Positions 34,434 to 46,489 of a stretch of DNA of 56,855 bases are shown piece after piece. The notes under the pieces were generated by a model, which did no database searches, was not told the origin of the DNA, and saw only the letters and a list, made by a program, of their open reading frames with translations. Where the stretch lies: assembly GCA_027596075.1 (NCBI GenBank), contig JADGJC010000267.1, forward strand, positions 1 through 56,855, read 5' to 3'. Origin of the DNA: Rhizophlyctis rosea (Eukaryota; Chytridiomycota; Chytridiomycetes; Rhizophlyctidales; Rhizophlyctidaceae). A program made the translations under genes and the position numbers. The number at the start of each line of letters is the position of its first letter. Position 1 is the stretch's first letter.

Positions 34434-36402
34434 TGGGATATGGTGGTCTGCAACGCGTGTGGTGCCTAGGTTTGTGATGCAATTCGATAGACCTCACATT
34501 CCCACACACTGCAACACCACCTACCTTCCACTTTTCCCAAGGTCAGCTATGATGTCAAGAAAGCTCACGTTCAGGCGCGACGTTCCTAGGAAAGTATCGC
34601 GATGAATCAGTTGTGGTACACGGAAGAAGCGACTAAGTTCCCACAGAGCACGTTGCGCAGCTCGTGACCATATTCCCACCAAGCTAAAAATAGATCACTT
34701 GAGCACCGTCCCGCAATATACATACCTCGTCTCCTGCCACCTATTCCCACGCGATAGTGTTACCTAATAGCGATTATGCACTACCTAAAGTGATGGATCC
34801 GTAGACAATCGGGCGTGGGAAAATCGTGATAGGTGTGGGATGGAAGTGAGTGGAAGGACGGGACACGTCAAAGGCAAGGCCGCCCCAAGTGACACGATGA
34901 TAGCCTTTCATCTTGTCTGTGTCAATTGACAGCCCATCTGCCCATTCACACCACGTCACACAATCACATGCAAAGAGCCTATCTACCAGTGTGATGACGC
35001 ATCGGGTGTCGTGCAATGGAGGCACAAACACACGAGACCATACAAAGCCATACATTCATTGGAAGAAAGCCTCATCAGCCCGTATTCCGTCCAGGTGGTC
35101 GGACAACTGCGCCTTTTGGCCGCCCAATGGGAGGACAACTTCACAAAACTCCCCAAAAGATTTTATATACGCATAGGGATGGCCACACTGGCCACACATG
35201 TGGAAGTGACAGTGAAACCACTGCCATCTGGCTCTCTACATCAGCATTCAAGCTCATAAAATTGAAATGTTTTGGTTGAGAAACCTGTTGACGGCCTCAT
35301 CGACCTCACCAGTTATATCGAACTTGGGGAAAATGCTATGTGAACGCCAGTGCAGCAAGTGGGACACGCTCGTCCGAGTACTGCTCCATACATCCGTGAT
35401 CTTTCGGTTGCACAGAGTTTTTCCGCTCGTACCAGCAATGAATGTTCGCGCAAGGCGACTCCTCATCATTCAAGGAGCCCAATGCGAAGTGGGGTTGTGC
35501 TGCTCTTGGAGATCTACCGTACATGAATTCTGTACACAAGCATCCCTCTCTTTGCAACCTTACGGTTGACCTTATTATGAACGCAAAAAGTACAGAATGG
35601 ATGCCACTCGTATGCTTGGGGGCCACCTGTGTCGAGGGTACCAGCCATGATCGCGATACGGGAGAGCATGAAGATGACTTCAATGCCCGTGTTTCAACCT
35701 TGCCATCCCATGGGATGTTGAGCTTGTTACTTCTGGCTTTCCCTGTGTGCGTTCAATTTTCCTTCAGCAACTACCTGCCGTCTTCTTGTATAAGTCAGTT
35801 TGAACTGGCTACTCTGGGTTTTGGACTTCCATAAAGTTCATATGATGGACAACGGAAGTTCGTGACCTTAGTCATCATCTGTGACAAAAGGCAATGGATC
35901 CAACATGAGTGGGCATTGACGGCGGTGAATCTGACAGTTCAAAAGTTGAAATTCCAACAAAGATATCATTTCACCATCCACCACCCTACCTGCTGAATGG
36001 AACTCAGCTCAAAGAAGTTGGGGACCTCTGAGGACGCCAGCCGTTGAATCTTGTGAGTTTCTTGGAGGACTGTGAGGACAGATGCGCTTTCAGTGTGGGA
36101 GGAATGATTTCCTTTGATCCAATCTCATATTATGTATCCCTTCAGGTTCATTTTTCCATTGGTGAATAATGATGTTCGCCATGATGGATGGGGGAAGATG
36201 TGACCGCGACCATTATTATGATCAAAATGCAACTCAAGACGGGGACGCATGAAATTGCAACCGCCAGTACGAAAATACATCAAAGGAAAGCATCGACTCT
36301 GCCTTTGATTTACCTCAGTAGCAGCAATGTGGAATCATTCATGCCCCCTCGAGGAACTTGTCATAATCTTATCGAGGTTGCTTTGTCTTGTGTGAAAGCG
36401 TA
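34434..36402. other. 5' flank of CHO2 and gene-poor stretch
   Basis: It holds the CHO2 promoter region (minus strand) without a clear TATA box. The overlapping frames 35336-35683 (minus) and 35442-35834 (plus) are unrecognised. Around 35090-35130 GCCCAATGGG-type words resemble the repeat at 36403-36985. Confidence 0.35.
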
Positions 36403-36985
36403 CATCCCAAAACTACCCATATGCCCGATGGGCGCTCGTTGGACACGTTTATCCATCGGACGCCCGTTCCGGACGCCCAATGGTCAAAATTGAGTGATTT
36501 TGATCAATGGGCGGCCGAATCAGATGCCCATGGGTTAAAATGGGGTCCTTTGTCGATTGAGCCCTGGATTCGCGTGTCCGATGAGTGTAGGTAGGCTGGT
36601 AGGCCTAAGGCCCTCAAAGGATGAATGATCAATCAGCCAGGCGCTTGGGACTTGAGCAAATTTCGAATTTCCGAAAACTCCGAGATTGGTGGCACAGCCA
36701 TGAAATCAGTGACGTGTCCTGCTCAACACTCTCCCCTTGCATGAAAGCCCCAATGGTAGACTTGTCAAACTCATTGCCCCCATGAAAGCATGAGGCATTC
36801 AGATTGGGGTTGGATTCCAGCAGATGCCATTTTTGATGGATATTGTATTCACCACCGGGCGCCCAACGGACATCCAAAACGGGAGCCCGCTGGGCAAAAG
36901 TACGAAACGCCCAACCTGCATTAGGTTTCCCCCCAAATCGGGCGTCCATTGGGCGCCCAATTCTACATGCGGGCGTTTTGGGATG
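36403..36985. mobile_element. MITE-like non-autonomous element with TA target duplication
   Basis: The element begins CATCCCAAAAC at 36403 and ends with its exact inverse at 36975-36985. The inverted repeats continue imperfectly, both reaching GGGCGC about 30 bases in. It is flanked on both sides by TA (36401-36402 and 36986-36987), the target duplication typical of Tc1/mariner-type elements. The 583-bp interior has GCGCCC/CCAATGG words in both orientations and no transposase-like frame. A second partial copy is at the left edge of the window (1-115). Confidence 0.6.
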
Positions 36986-36987
36986 TA

Positions 36988-39487
36988 AGTGCTTCGCTCG
37001 TCTTCATCCGCCGCTTCCACTACTGTACAAACCTGACGTTTCCTTTCCTTGCCAGCGACTGTTCATTCATTCCGGTCACTGGTGAGTTTTATAATCAATT
37101 TGTATGTGTGCTCCTTTTTCCCACGGTGCCTGATTTGTGGCGTTGCCACAGCATCGGCACCGACGACGTTCGAATGACATATCATCCGTCGCTCAGTAGG
37201 GGTAAAAAAGTGAGTGCGGTGTGGCACGCGCGAATGCAGTTCCATCATCGTCATCGTAAATCGATTCCGACAAATGCCGAAGAATATGTGCTGTCGTTAC
37301 GGTTTTGCGTGTTGTACATGCATGATTGGTCAGGAAAAGTACGCGCATTTGGCCGAATTGTGATTTTATTAGGTGGTTTCACCGCTGTTGAATGCAAGTT
37401 CTGACCCATATGACATAAAGCCATTTACCATTGAGTTGAGTCAAGGGTCGGTCGAAGCATGTCATGGTGAATACGTTTTGTTCCTCCTCCTCAAATACGA
37501 CGATCTGCCATATCAATGCCTCTGATCGTTGATTGAAAACTTCAACGAGTGAAAAATTGGGAAGTCACTTAGAGGAGTGTATTACTTTCAACTGGGCTTT
37601 CGAAAGTATGAGATGAAATGGTTGGAATGCAATGAGTTTGACCCATCAGAAAATACGGTCTTCTGCGGCGACGTGACACTTTACTCGCTCTAATAGGACC
37701 TGCCAGCCATCAATCTCTCGTGCAGCAATCGAGGGATTGAGATGGTTGTCGAGCAGCCGTGGACTCGGTACTCCAGGCACGAGCATGTGTGGTTTGCATC
37801 CAATTTGTCACAAGTAGGGCAACTCAGTGGGCGCATCAGTTGTGAAAGCGTCCTTCGATGCAAAGTCGTTTTGAACTTTTTGAGGATTCCAAACAAGGTC
37901 AAATAAGCCCTGATTGGAATATACACGGTGGGAATCAATGCAATAGCCATTCTTCTCATGTGATTCCAACTATGACCATGACATCAGTTGTAGTCGGTAA
38001 AGATTCTGCATAATGGGCTGATGGAAGACACAAGTCCAACTCTCCCTGAAAGGTGAACCGCTGATGTGTGATGCAACTTATGACAAGGTGATCTTTACCA
38101 AACGAGGAGAGTGCGTCTCTGTCAGGATTCCGATGATTATGAGCAATGGGACTACGAACGAAAAAGTAATCGTCGAATTGCTCCGTTATGGTTTGTGACA
38201 TGCGCCAAATAAGTGCACCCCAGCTTCACATGCGGCACAACTCCGTCGCTGAATATGCAGCTCTTCTTGGCACCGATTCCGTTGCTCCTTTGGCTCCCTA
38301 ACTGTTTCGGACACTGTACGGGTCGAGTTGGAGCAGTTGGCCGAATAGGTATGGTCGGGATGGTGGCGATTCAAGTGCAGCGCTAAAGGTCTCAATCACT
38401 GCAAACGACTCGCACCCAGAAACAGCCAAAAGTCACTACCTTCAGTTAGAACTGATAGTATGGCGAGTGGTAAATCGAAAACTTGTCTATTCAATTGTAC
38501 TTGATCTTTTTTACGTAAAAGAATTCGTTGACGGACCCTTATCGGTGTCGGTAACCCAGCTAACGAGCTACGCCGGTCCCAATCTTCACAAGCCACGTCA
38601 AGCCCGGTTGTGAGTGGTGGGTGATGCCAGATTTGTGGTCCTACATTGGCGGGTCCTTGCTGGTATCTTTCACCCAGAGTTCATCCCTTGAAAAGCATGT
38701 GATCCCTCCTCCCCCATAGTTTAAAGTTATCTTACCGAGAGAGTAAAAGAGCGTTACACGGGAGTGGGTTAGGCCAGATCATCAGAGACTTTGTCCGAAG
38801 CCTCCGAAGTCGTCTTGTCACTGGCGGTTGTGCCTTTGCTGGGAGACGAGCTTCGGACTTTTCAAAAAATTACTGATCGTCGGAACATGTGGTGAAGGTC
38901 CGACCGAGGCACAGCAGGAATGGAGAAATGTCACCCTCTTCGATAATTTATGCATCGCGGTCTTCCTTGCGCAACTGCCTCCCATATCACCCTTCAACGC
39001 TGAAATGTTTGACATAAAAATATTCAAGACGCAGTAATCTACTTGTCCATCTCCACTTCAACGGTGTAGACGACGCGTCTGGACTGAATCAACCATGACA
39101 AAGATTTCACGCAAGTCTGTTTCCAGCCCATCCTTCGGGGTTTGACATCCAGTTTCTCGTAATGGAATTTGAATCGCCACTAGCTCTCAGAGCAATCTTA
39201 GAGAAGGGGGTAGCAAGTTCAGGTAAGACTTGACCACCAAAAACATAAAAGTCGCTAGACGACAGTCTTTCAGTCTGGACATCATCTCATATCATACTGT
39301 TGCTTGGGCATGCCCTCATCATAGCATCCATATCCATCCCAAGTAGCCCGCTCTACTCCGTATGCCAATTTTCCCTCTGCCGGTGACCTCTCCTTCCACT
39401 TCGATCCCGGCCGCTACCCACCCTTCCCTCGACCGTATTTCCACTCATACTCAATCTACCGAAAAGCACCCAACCTCGCCTGCAACG
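36988..39487. other. Gene-poor stretch before the permease
   Basis: Open frames such as plus 36949-37404 run out of the MITE-like element and are unrecognised. No RNA gene is seen. The last 130 bases before 39488 form the leader of the permease gene; an upstream in-frame ATG at 39362 would extend that protein by 42 residues. Confidence 0.35.
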
Positions 39488-41330
39488 ATGACTACCTCAG
39501 ATGAAGCCCGTCTCGCTCAATTGGGCTACAAGCAGGAGCTTGTCCGTAACATGAGTTTCGTCTCTGTTTATGGAGCAACCTTGTCCATTGTCAGTATGCC
39601 TGCTGCGGCGTATCCGTTGGTGTTCTTCTCGCTTTTGAACGGAGGTGAGTTGACAAAGTCAAGTCTTGCTGCCAAATCCGTCGAGTTGATCCTCATGAAT
39701 TTTGCTGTCAATCAGGTCCCGCGGCAATGTTGATCACCTGGCCCATCATCGGTCTTCTCTCTTTCTGCATCGGTGGATCCATGGCTGAAATCGTGAGCGC
39801 GTACCCGACGTCTGGTGGTCTCTACTACGTAAGTTTACCCAACCCAAGGATATGGGGCATTAACATTGCCGATGTTTGACCATCATAATCAATCTAACCT
39901 CACTCGTCCAGTGGGCAGCCCAACTCGCCGGCCCCCGCCTCGCCCCCGCCGCCTCCTACTTCACCGGCTATTTCAACTTCATGGGTCAAATTGGTCTCAC
40001 CGCCGCCGCCTCCTTCGCCTGCGCCCAAATGTTTGCCGCGATCCTCTACGTCTGCGACGTCATTTCCCCGGACGTCACCATCACTCATATGAAATACAAG
40101 CTCATCGTCGTTGCTGCTAATGCCGTCATCTTGATCTTGTGCGCCCTTCTCAATACCGCTAACTCAAAGATTCTCGGACGTATCGGAACGGTGTCGAGTA
40201 TTATCAATGTTGGGGGGTTGATTTTGACGTTGGGAATGGTGGTGGGGATGAATCCTAATCGGTCGAGCTTGAGTGATTTGTTTGTGTTGTGGAACAACCA
40301 GTCACTCTTCAACGATACCTACTGCGGTACTATCTCCATCCTCCTTGCATGTTTCACGTTCTGCGGCTACGACTCCGCCGCCCACTTGGCTGAAGAAACC
40401 AACGACCCTTCGCGTGCTGGTCCTTGGGCTCTCATGTGCACCCAATTCACGGCTTTCGGTCTCGGATGGGCAACACTTATGGCTATCGCGACTGCTATGC
40501 CGACGGATATTGACGCCCTCACAGCTCTTGCCGCCACGCCTGCCTCGACATCCACTATCGTCGATATCTTCCTTACCGCCACCGGAAGTAAGGTCGCAAC
40601 AGTCATCCTAACCATCATTGCCATCGTCTCCGTCATGTTTTGTTCTATCATGCTTCTCGCGACTTTGGGACGCATGATGTACGCCTTCTCCCGTGACCAC
40701 GCCATGCCCGGATCGAACTTCATCCACCACCTACACCCCACGAAGAAGATCCCCGTACGTGCCGTCTGGATCGCGGCTATCATCTGTATCCTCATCGTCC
40801 TTCCCGCTCTTGGTACCTTGACCGCCTTCACCGCCATTGCGTCAATCGGTACAATCGGTCTCTACGTCTCCTACGCCATCCCTATTGCTTTCCGAGTCTT
40901 CCGTGGCGCGTCATTCCCTAAAGGTCCCTGGCACTTGGGCGCCTTCTCGAGCCCATTAGCCATCATCGCCATCATCTGGATCTTCATCGTCGCTGTCGTG
41001 CTCAACCTCCCCACCTTCAACTCCTGGTCATCCGAGTTGGATGCCCCCGGATTTGATCCCAACACCTTCAACTGGGCGCCCGTCATGGCGGGTGCAGTAT
41101 TGGTGTTCTGTAGTGGGTACTGGTTCTTGAGTGCGCGGAAGTGGTTCACGGGTCCGGCGTTGGATGTTGCGACGGTGGGAGTCAAATTGGCGGAGAATGT
41201 TGAGGTTGGGAATATTGTTGATTCGGAGGGGAAAATGGGGAAGGAGGCGTTTGAGGATGTTGTGGTTAGTGGGGGACGGTTGAATGCTGTACCGGTTGGG
41301 GAGAGTGGGGCTATGTTGATGCCGAAGTAA
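39488..41330 (+). CDS. Amino acid/choline permease of the APC superfamily (ACT family)
   Basis: Three exons (39488-39644, 39716-39828, 39912-41330) join in phase to 562 aa. Introns are 71 and 83 bp with GTGAGT/TCAG and GTAAGT/CCAG ends. The protein is a plasma-membrane or organelle permease that moves amino acids, GABA or choline with protons. It has the cytosolic start DEARLAQLGYKQELVRNMS typical of the fungal ACT family, then about 12 hydrophobic segments. Conserved motifs are GGSMAEIVSAYPTSGGLYYW in TM2-3, FCGYDSAAHLAEET near the middle, SRDHAMPGS and FPKGPWHLG. The upstream ATG at 39362 would add 42 Ser/Thr/Pro-rich residues; I prefer MTTSDEARLAQLG by family length. The substrate cannot be read from sequence: Hnm1-type choline and Uga4-type GABA carriers share this fold. 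Confidence 0.92.
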
Positions 41331-44300
41331 ATATTTGGTATTGGGTTGTGTGGACGTAGCAGAGTAAAATATAGTTAGCTTAATTGGTAGTCGATTTGTA
41401 TATATGAATGCTTTAAACGGAAATGCGGTGCAGTTCTTCGAAATGTATAATGTAAATGCGAAATAATAGTCAATATGTCATCAACAAGATTGATCTATTG
41501 GAGAAGTGACTCCGATCATGACATGGGGCAAAAAGAGATTCTGCAGGCTGAAAGAGAAATTGCCTAACGGCGACTGGTCTTCGGTTTTTAGGTGCCATTA
41601 GAGTCGGGCACTCCCGAATGGAAATCGCCAAGCTGGATATGCAGCACCCTACGCGTACATGATCTTCAGCGGTGGGGTTGCCAAATTTAGGGCGCGGACT
41701 TCAACGTTGAGCGGCCATGCCTGTCACTCTTCGACTTGTTACCATTTGCAAGTGTCCTGTTAAGTGCAAAACATAGTATGATCATGTCTAGTCCCCGCAT
41801 CTGACACAGTCAGACATACGACAGGCAGCGGTTTCATGGTGTGAAAGGAAAGCATGTTCTCCAGTGGAAAAACAAACAAAAAGAAAGTCGGGTTCTATTG
41901 AGATCATATGATGCCATTTCCCTGCTGAAGAAACGTATTCACTCTGATCTAAGAAAGATCTTGACTTTGCATTTGCAACCACTTCATGACACCAAGTGCA
42001 GGCGAGCGAAGGATAGGACCTCAAGAACCCATCGATCACCGGCTCTCTCTTCCAATTGCAATAAATGGAACGCCTATGAGCTACAATGGCAGAAGAGTAC
42101 TGCCATTGCATGCCCTCTCAATAGGACCGCGTCGCTTCCATTTTGAGACCCTTGACAATGCATACACGTCGTGACCATCGAACACTCCCCTTTTAATCAA
42201 TGGGTGTGCATAAACGGAAATTTTCGAGTGGTTATGACGTTCATTTCCAATATGCCTATTGTCCTAACACTTTCATTCAATGTACATTGGCCACAGGATA
42301 CTACCAGTTGTAATGGTGTGAGGATGGAGCTGATATCCGCAACAAGCGAGCTGTATTTCCTTCATTGCACATGGGGATGCTTGTAGAAAAGTTGCTTCTG
42401 CACATTGTGTGAAGTGTGAAGACTGAAATATCAGATTGGACAATGGCAGCTCCTTTGGATGCTTTGGACCATTTGGACATTTATCTGGCAATCAGTTTGA
42501 CGCCAGCATCCGAAAGTTCCAAACTAGCCCTTCATACTCAGACGACCCCTCTGTGTGCTTGATTGTAAGAACCCATCCGTCCCTTCAGCGCTTCCCTTTC
42601 CTTCAGCTTTCTTCGTGATGTGACGCTCTCTGAAGTATTAGCTATTCAATGGTTTGATAGATTCTCATTCTCAGCAGCGTCTGAAGTTTTGCATATGGGC
42701 AAACTTAGTTCCCCTATCATGTTGCCGAGTATCGCCTTTTGTATCATTTTTGGTGAATGGCCGTACGCATTCAAGGTCTTATGGGGTCCACGCTGGAATT
42801 CTAAATGGAAGGGAGACCAGGACAGCGCACCAATTATGCTGTGGACGAAAGACCAGTCTTTGTGCTCGAAGTGTTTGATAATCATGAGCATCGAACCTAC
42901 TCTTGTTGATCTGTTCTTTTTGTGCGGGTGACGCTGATAAACAGTACCTTTCATGAGATTCTCCGGCACAAGTTTCAACTTTTTGAGATCATCATCTCCT
43001 TTGAATTTGAGGGTTGTACGATTTTCATTGCACAAGCAAAAATAGAAAGTTTGAAAACTATAAGAGCACGTCATTCCCGATCGTGATGAGCGGTGAGCTT
43101 TTGTTTTAGTATTACTCGGGTGACAGGGTTGTGTTCATGAAATCGTTCATCCATCGAGTTTTGAGCATGAAGATTCATGGGGGCATGTTGGTACGGTCTC
43201 CGATGTTGGTAACGGTCTCCATCTTCAGGCGCAGAACAAATTGGACTCGGAGATGAGCATGCGAAGTGCAATACTCCGGCCGGGCCTATTTGAGGTATCA
43301 TTTGCCTTCTGAGCATTTGGGCACTTCGCCGACTAACTTTGTCTTTCGTTTTCCGTCCTTGCACACTTTCTGGACCATTGATGCATCAGATACAAGTGGT
43401 CCCCTGGCATTCCGAATTCGGAAGTAGTGAGCCTCGCCGCATGCCTCCTCGATGTGGAGAGTCTTTTCCCCTCCATTTCAAGACATGTCATACTGACCAA
43501 ATCGAGCGAATCACCTTCAACAACAAAGCGTACCTGTAGCCCCAGCCCGCAGCTCAAAATACTAGTCAGATGAGCATCATGCATCCACCCTTGCATTCCG
43601 CTGGTTGTATTTTCATGATTTGCTGAGCAGTCTGAGCGTACAACTCAGTTGATTTCATCAGACGGCAGTGGCGGAGTTGGGTCATAATGAGATAGTCTTG
43701 TAATCCAGTCCTTCAGTATTTTCCAGAGACGGCTTCATGGAAGCTCACAGATGAAGACTGGCCTCATTGACACGCATAGGAAGTTATGCTCATTTCACTA
43801 GAGCCGTCCGGACTGCCTAAGGAAACTTCATTATTCCCGCGGGAAGACATGCATCGTTTTTACCATGGTTTCCCCATCAACGTTCCACAATTGCCATACC
43901 TGAGACAACTTGGACAAGTAAGAAAAATGCATGGGGTCAACTTGTCAACGTAGCAAGTTTGGTCGGGGTGCGGGACTCGGACGTCTTGCCATTGCAGCGG
44001 ATTTCAACATTCGCATCAGTTGGCTTGGACTGCTTGAGTTGAACAAAGAGTTTGCAATATCATTTGAGGTGGGCAAATCACTAAGCATATTGTGCTTGGG
44101 TCATCGACCTCCGTAGGGGTAAGGTATGTCTCAAAATCAGCACTGTGGCTGGAGGTTTGCCCAGTCACGAAGTACGCGGTATTTGACTCCGTAAACCTGA
44201 CTTTTTGCTTCGCGCACTCAAACATTGAAATGTAACCGAACAAAAAACGAATTCCACAAACCATTTCATTGTCCGGCTATGAACTTGGGCTCGAACAGAA

Positions 44301-44864
44301 AATTGGTCCACGTCGCTTACTCCAGACATTCGGCGCGCTCTTCCAGGCTTTGAGATCGGCAATGAGGGACTGTGACTGCCCCACACAATCCGGTGGGATC
44401 AAGTGATCCAATCACTGATATATGTCCCATGCCAGTCGCTGCCCCCGCAAGTCCTTCCTTTAGACGATTTAGTCACCTGGCAGAGTGCAAAGAGGCACCA
44501 TAGGCCGCACCAGGTCAATCACATTGTCTCATATAACCAAAATCCATACGCATGCATCCATTGTACGTCCCAACCGGTGAGTGACTTTTTGATGCTCGCT
44601 CAAGGAGTCGCCTTTGGTTTGACATGCAAGGAGCTTTACAACTTTTCGGGTGAACTTGTTGATGCACCAATTGAATGATCCCTCCGAATATGAGGAGGAA
44701 AGCAAAATGGCAGAAGATTCGGATGTAGATGTAGATTGCGGTTACTGCAATCACAGGAAGATGCGAATCGGCCGGAATTGTATTGTGCGCACCTTCCTGT
44801 GATACTTTTCAATGGGCTTACATTCATTATTTCGATGTTCCCATCTCGAAGAGTTGAATGCACC
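41331..44864. other. Gene-poor stretch
   Basis: About 3.5 kb without a supported gene. The best open frame is minus 42646-43074 (142 codons, contains FKGDDDLKKLKLVPENL), with no known domain. The others are short and overlap on both strands. Confidence 0.35.
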
Positions 44865-45410
44865 TTATTCGTCCTTGACTGAACATAAGTAGTGTGGGTC
44901 TCTCACTACCCCCTCGGTTTTCCATTTCATGCGTGCGCAGAATGCAGGAATGTCCTCGGATGACTTGCCACGGCTCAATTTTGTGATATCGTGTTCCGTG
45001 AAGGGTTCCGACTTGTCGGGACTCGACAGGACTCGGCACGTGAGGATGGAGCGCGCATCGAACACCATTTTCAGGCTCTCCGCCCTCCGGTTCGGTGTGG
45101 AAGCTCCGGCATGCCGCGCTTCTCTTGCAAACGACCTCTTGGACGAAGTCATTGGCCCTTTCAACAGCATCCCGGGCCGGAGGGTATCGGTTTGCCAACC
45201 AAAGAACTTTCTGTATCCGTTGCGGGCTTTGACGATGTCTCCACAAACCGACTCTCCCCACCCCCAGTCCATTCCAAGTGCGAGTAACGCGTCCGGAAAC
45301 GTACCAAACTCATATCCGCCCGCCCACGATGAAAGTATAAAATCTTCAGCCGGCAGCCTCCCCCTCTTCTGAAGCAGGGCCAGCGCTGGTTCACTCTGTC
45401 CAATTTGCAA
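44865..45410 (-). CDS. Hypothetical protein, unrecognised
   Basis: An open frame of 181 codons; the first ATG would give about 135 residues beginning MDWGWGESV. Composition is balanced (charged, Trp/Phe-containing) and the frame is longer than chance expectation, but a 147-codon frame overlaps on the plus strand. It overlaps the TATA box and promoter of the secreted CBM1 gene, which counts against it. No domain, signal peptide or membrane segment was recognised. Confidence 0.3.
   Translation of the reverse strand: MQIGQSEPALALLQKRGRLPAEDFILSSWAGGYEFGTFPDALLALGMDWGWGESVCGDIVKARNGYRKFFGWQTDTLRPGMLLKGPMTSSKRSFAREARHAGASTPNRRAESLKMVFDARSILTCRVLSSPDKSEPFTEHDITKLSRGKSSEDIPAFCARMKWKTEGVVRDPHYLCSVKDE
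45336..45343 (+). promoter_or_regulatory. TATA box of the CBM1/TIL gene
   Basis: TATAAAAT lies 82 bases before the ATG at 45425, followed by an A/C-rich leader ending ACTCTCACG-ATG. Confidence 0.5.
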
Positions 45411-45424
45411 CTAAAACTCTCACG

Positions 45425-46175
45425 ATGAAGATCACTATTCTCATATTGTCCGCCGCTGCCCTTGTACAGGCTCTCCCTCAAAACCCTCCTTGAACCCAAT
45501 CCACCACTGCTTCGCCAGTTGAAACTCAAGTAGGGTGGGGTACATGTGGCGGTAAATTGTTAGTACGCAAGCGTGACTGCTCGTCCCTTGATTGCATTGG
45601 CTGACACTCTCTTTGTGCGTAGTTGGACTGGTCCAACTTTGTGCCCGTCAGGATTCTACTGCAAAGAGTACAACATTTACGAATCTCAGTGCCTTCCCAT
45701 TACTACCTCAACAACCACCACCACAACAAAGACCACCACTACAATGGCTGCGCCCAGCGCTACTGTACCCCCATGGGGCCAATGTGGCGGACAAGGGTGG
45801 ACAGGTCCCACCGTCTGTGCTGAAGGCTGGTTCTGTAACGAGTTCAATATCTACGAATCTCAATGCAACCGCATCCCTACCACGACCATCTCCTCAGTGA
45901 AGACTACCACGACAACAACTATCACCAAACCACCCACCGTCCCAACACCTCCCCCGACCCGCGCCTGTCCTCCCGGTCAAGTCTGGGACGAATGCAACGC
46001 CCAATGCCCCCCCGCCTGCAATGACGAAGGTCGCGTCTGCATCCTTATTTGCCGGGCAGGTTGCATCTGTGCCAAGGGCACCGTTTTCAACAGTGAAGGG
46101 AAGTGTGTGCCGCGTGCCAAATGTCCGGCCACGACTACTGTCAAGCCCACTCCAACTCCCGTTAAGCCTGCATAA
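45425..46175 (+). pseudogene. Secreted CBM1-CBM1-TIL protein with a premature in-frame stop
   Basis: Exons 45425-45558 and 45623-46175 (64-bp intron, GTTAGT...CGTAG) join in phase to 228 codons. The first 17-18 residues are a signal peptide (MKITILILSAAALVQA). A TGA at 45491-45493 interrupts the frame five residues after the predicted cleavage site; the frame then resumes through TQSTTASPVETQ. There follow a fungal cellulose-binding module (GWGTCGGKFWTGPTLC...ESQC, spliced inside the module), a Thr-rich linker, a second CBM1 ([15 protein letters not shown]...ESQC), a Thr/Pro linker, and a ten-cysteine trypsin-inhibitor-like (TIL) domain from [11 protein letters not shown] to CVPRAKC. The tail is Thr/Pro/Lys-rich. 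Its likely role is an extracellular cellulose-targeted protein. The stop means a pseudogene, readthrough or a sequence error; I found no intron that removes it. Confidence 0.8.
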
Positions 46176-46489
46176 TAGGGGGGTTATCATGTCGATGTTC
46201 GGGTTCCCGGATTGCTCAGTCACAATGCAGTATCGATGGAAGGCTTGGGAAGGTCTTCAAAGTAGCGCAGCTCCATTTCCAGAATGCTGGATCATATTGG
46301 GATTTTGGGGTCGGCTGACATCTACCAAACAAGCGTCGGATATATACCCTTGTAATACACATTTTTTTTGGTTCATTTCTGACGTCGGCGATGCTTGATT
46401 ACTGTGTTGTGAAGGTTTCTCTTCTCCACTCTCAAACCATGGAGTCTATTTACAAAGGTTTACATATACAGGACGTCCTTGCAACTGCG
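46176..46489. other. Convergent intergenic spacer
   Basis: A 314-bp spacer between the CBM1/TIL gene (plus) and the N-glycosylation-rich gene (minus). It contains the 3' flanks of both and nothing else I recognise. Confidence 0.4.

Noticed and set aside
36949..37404. 151-codon plus-strand open frame
   Set aside because: Begins inside the MITE-like element and has no recognisable domain or partner exon.
39362..39487. Upstream ATG as the start of the permease
   Set aside because: It would add 42 Ser/Thr/Pro-rich residues not typical of the family; the ATG at 39488 fits the conserved N terminus. It cannot be excluded without transcript data.
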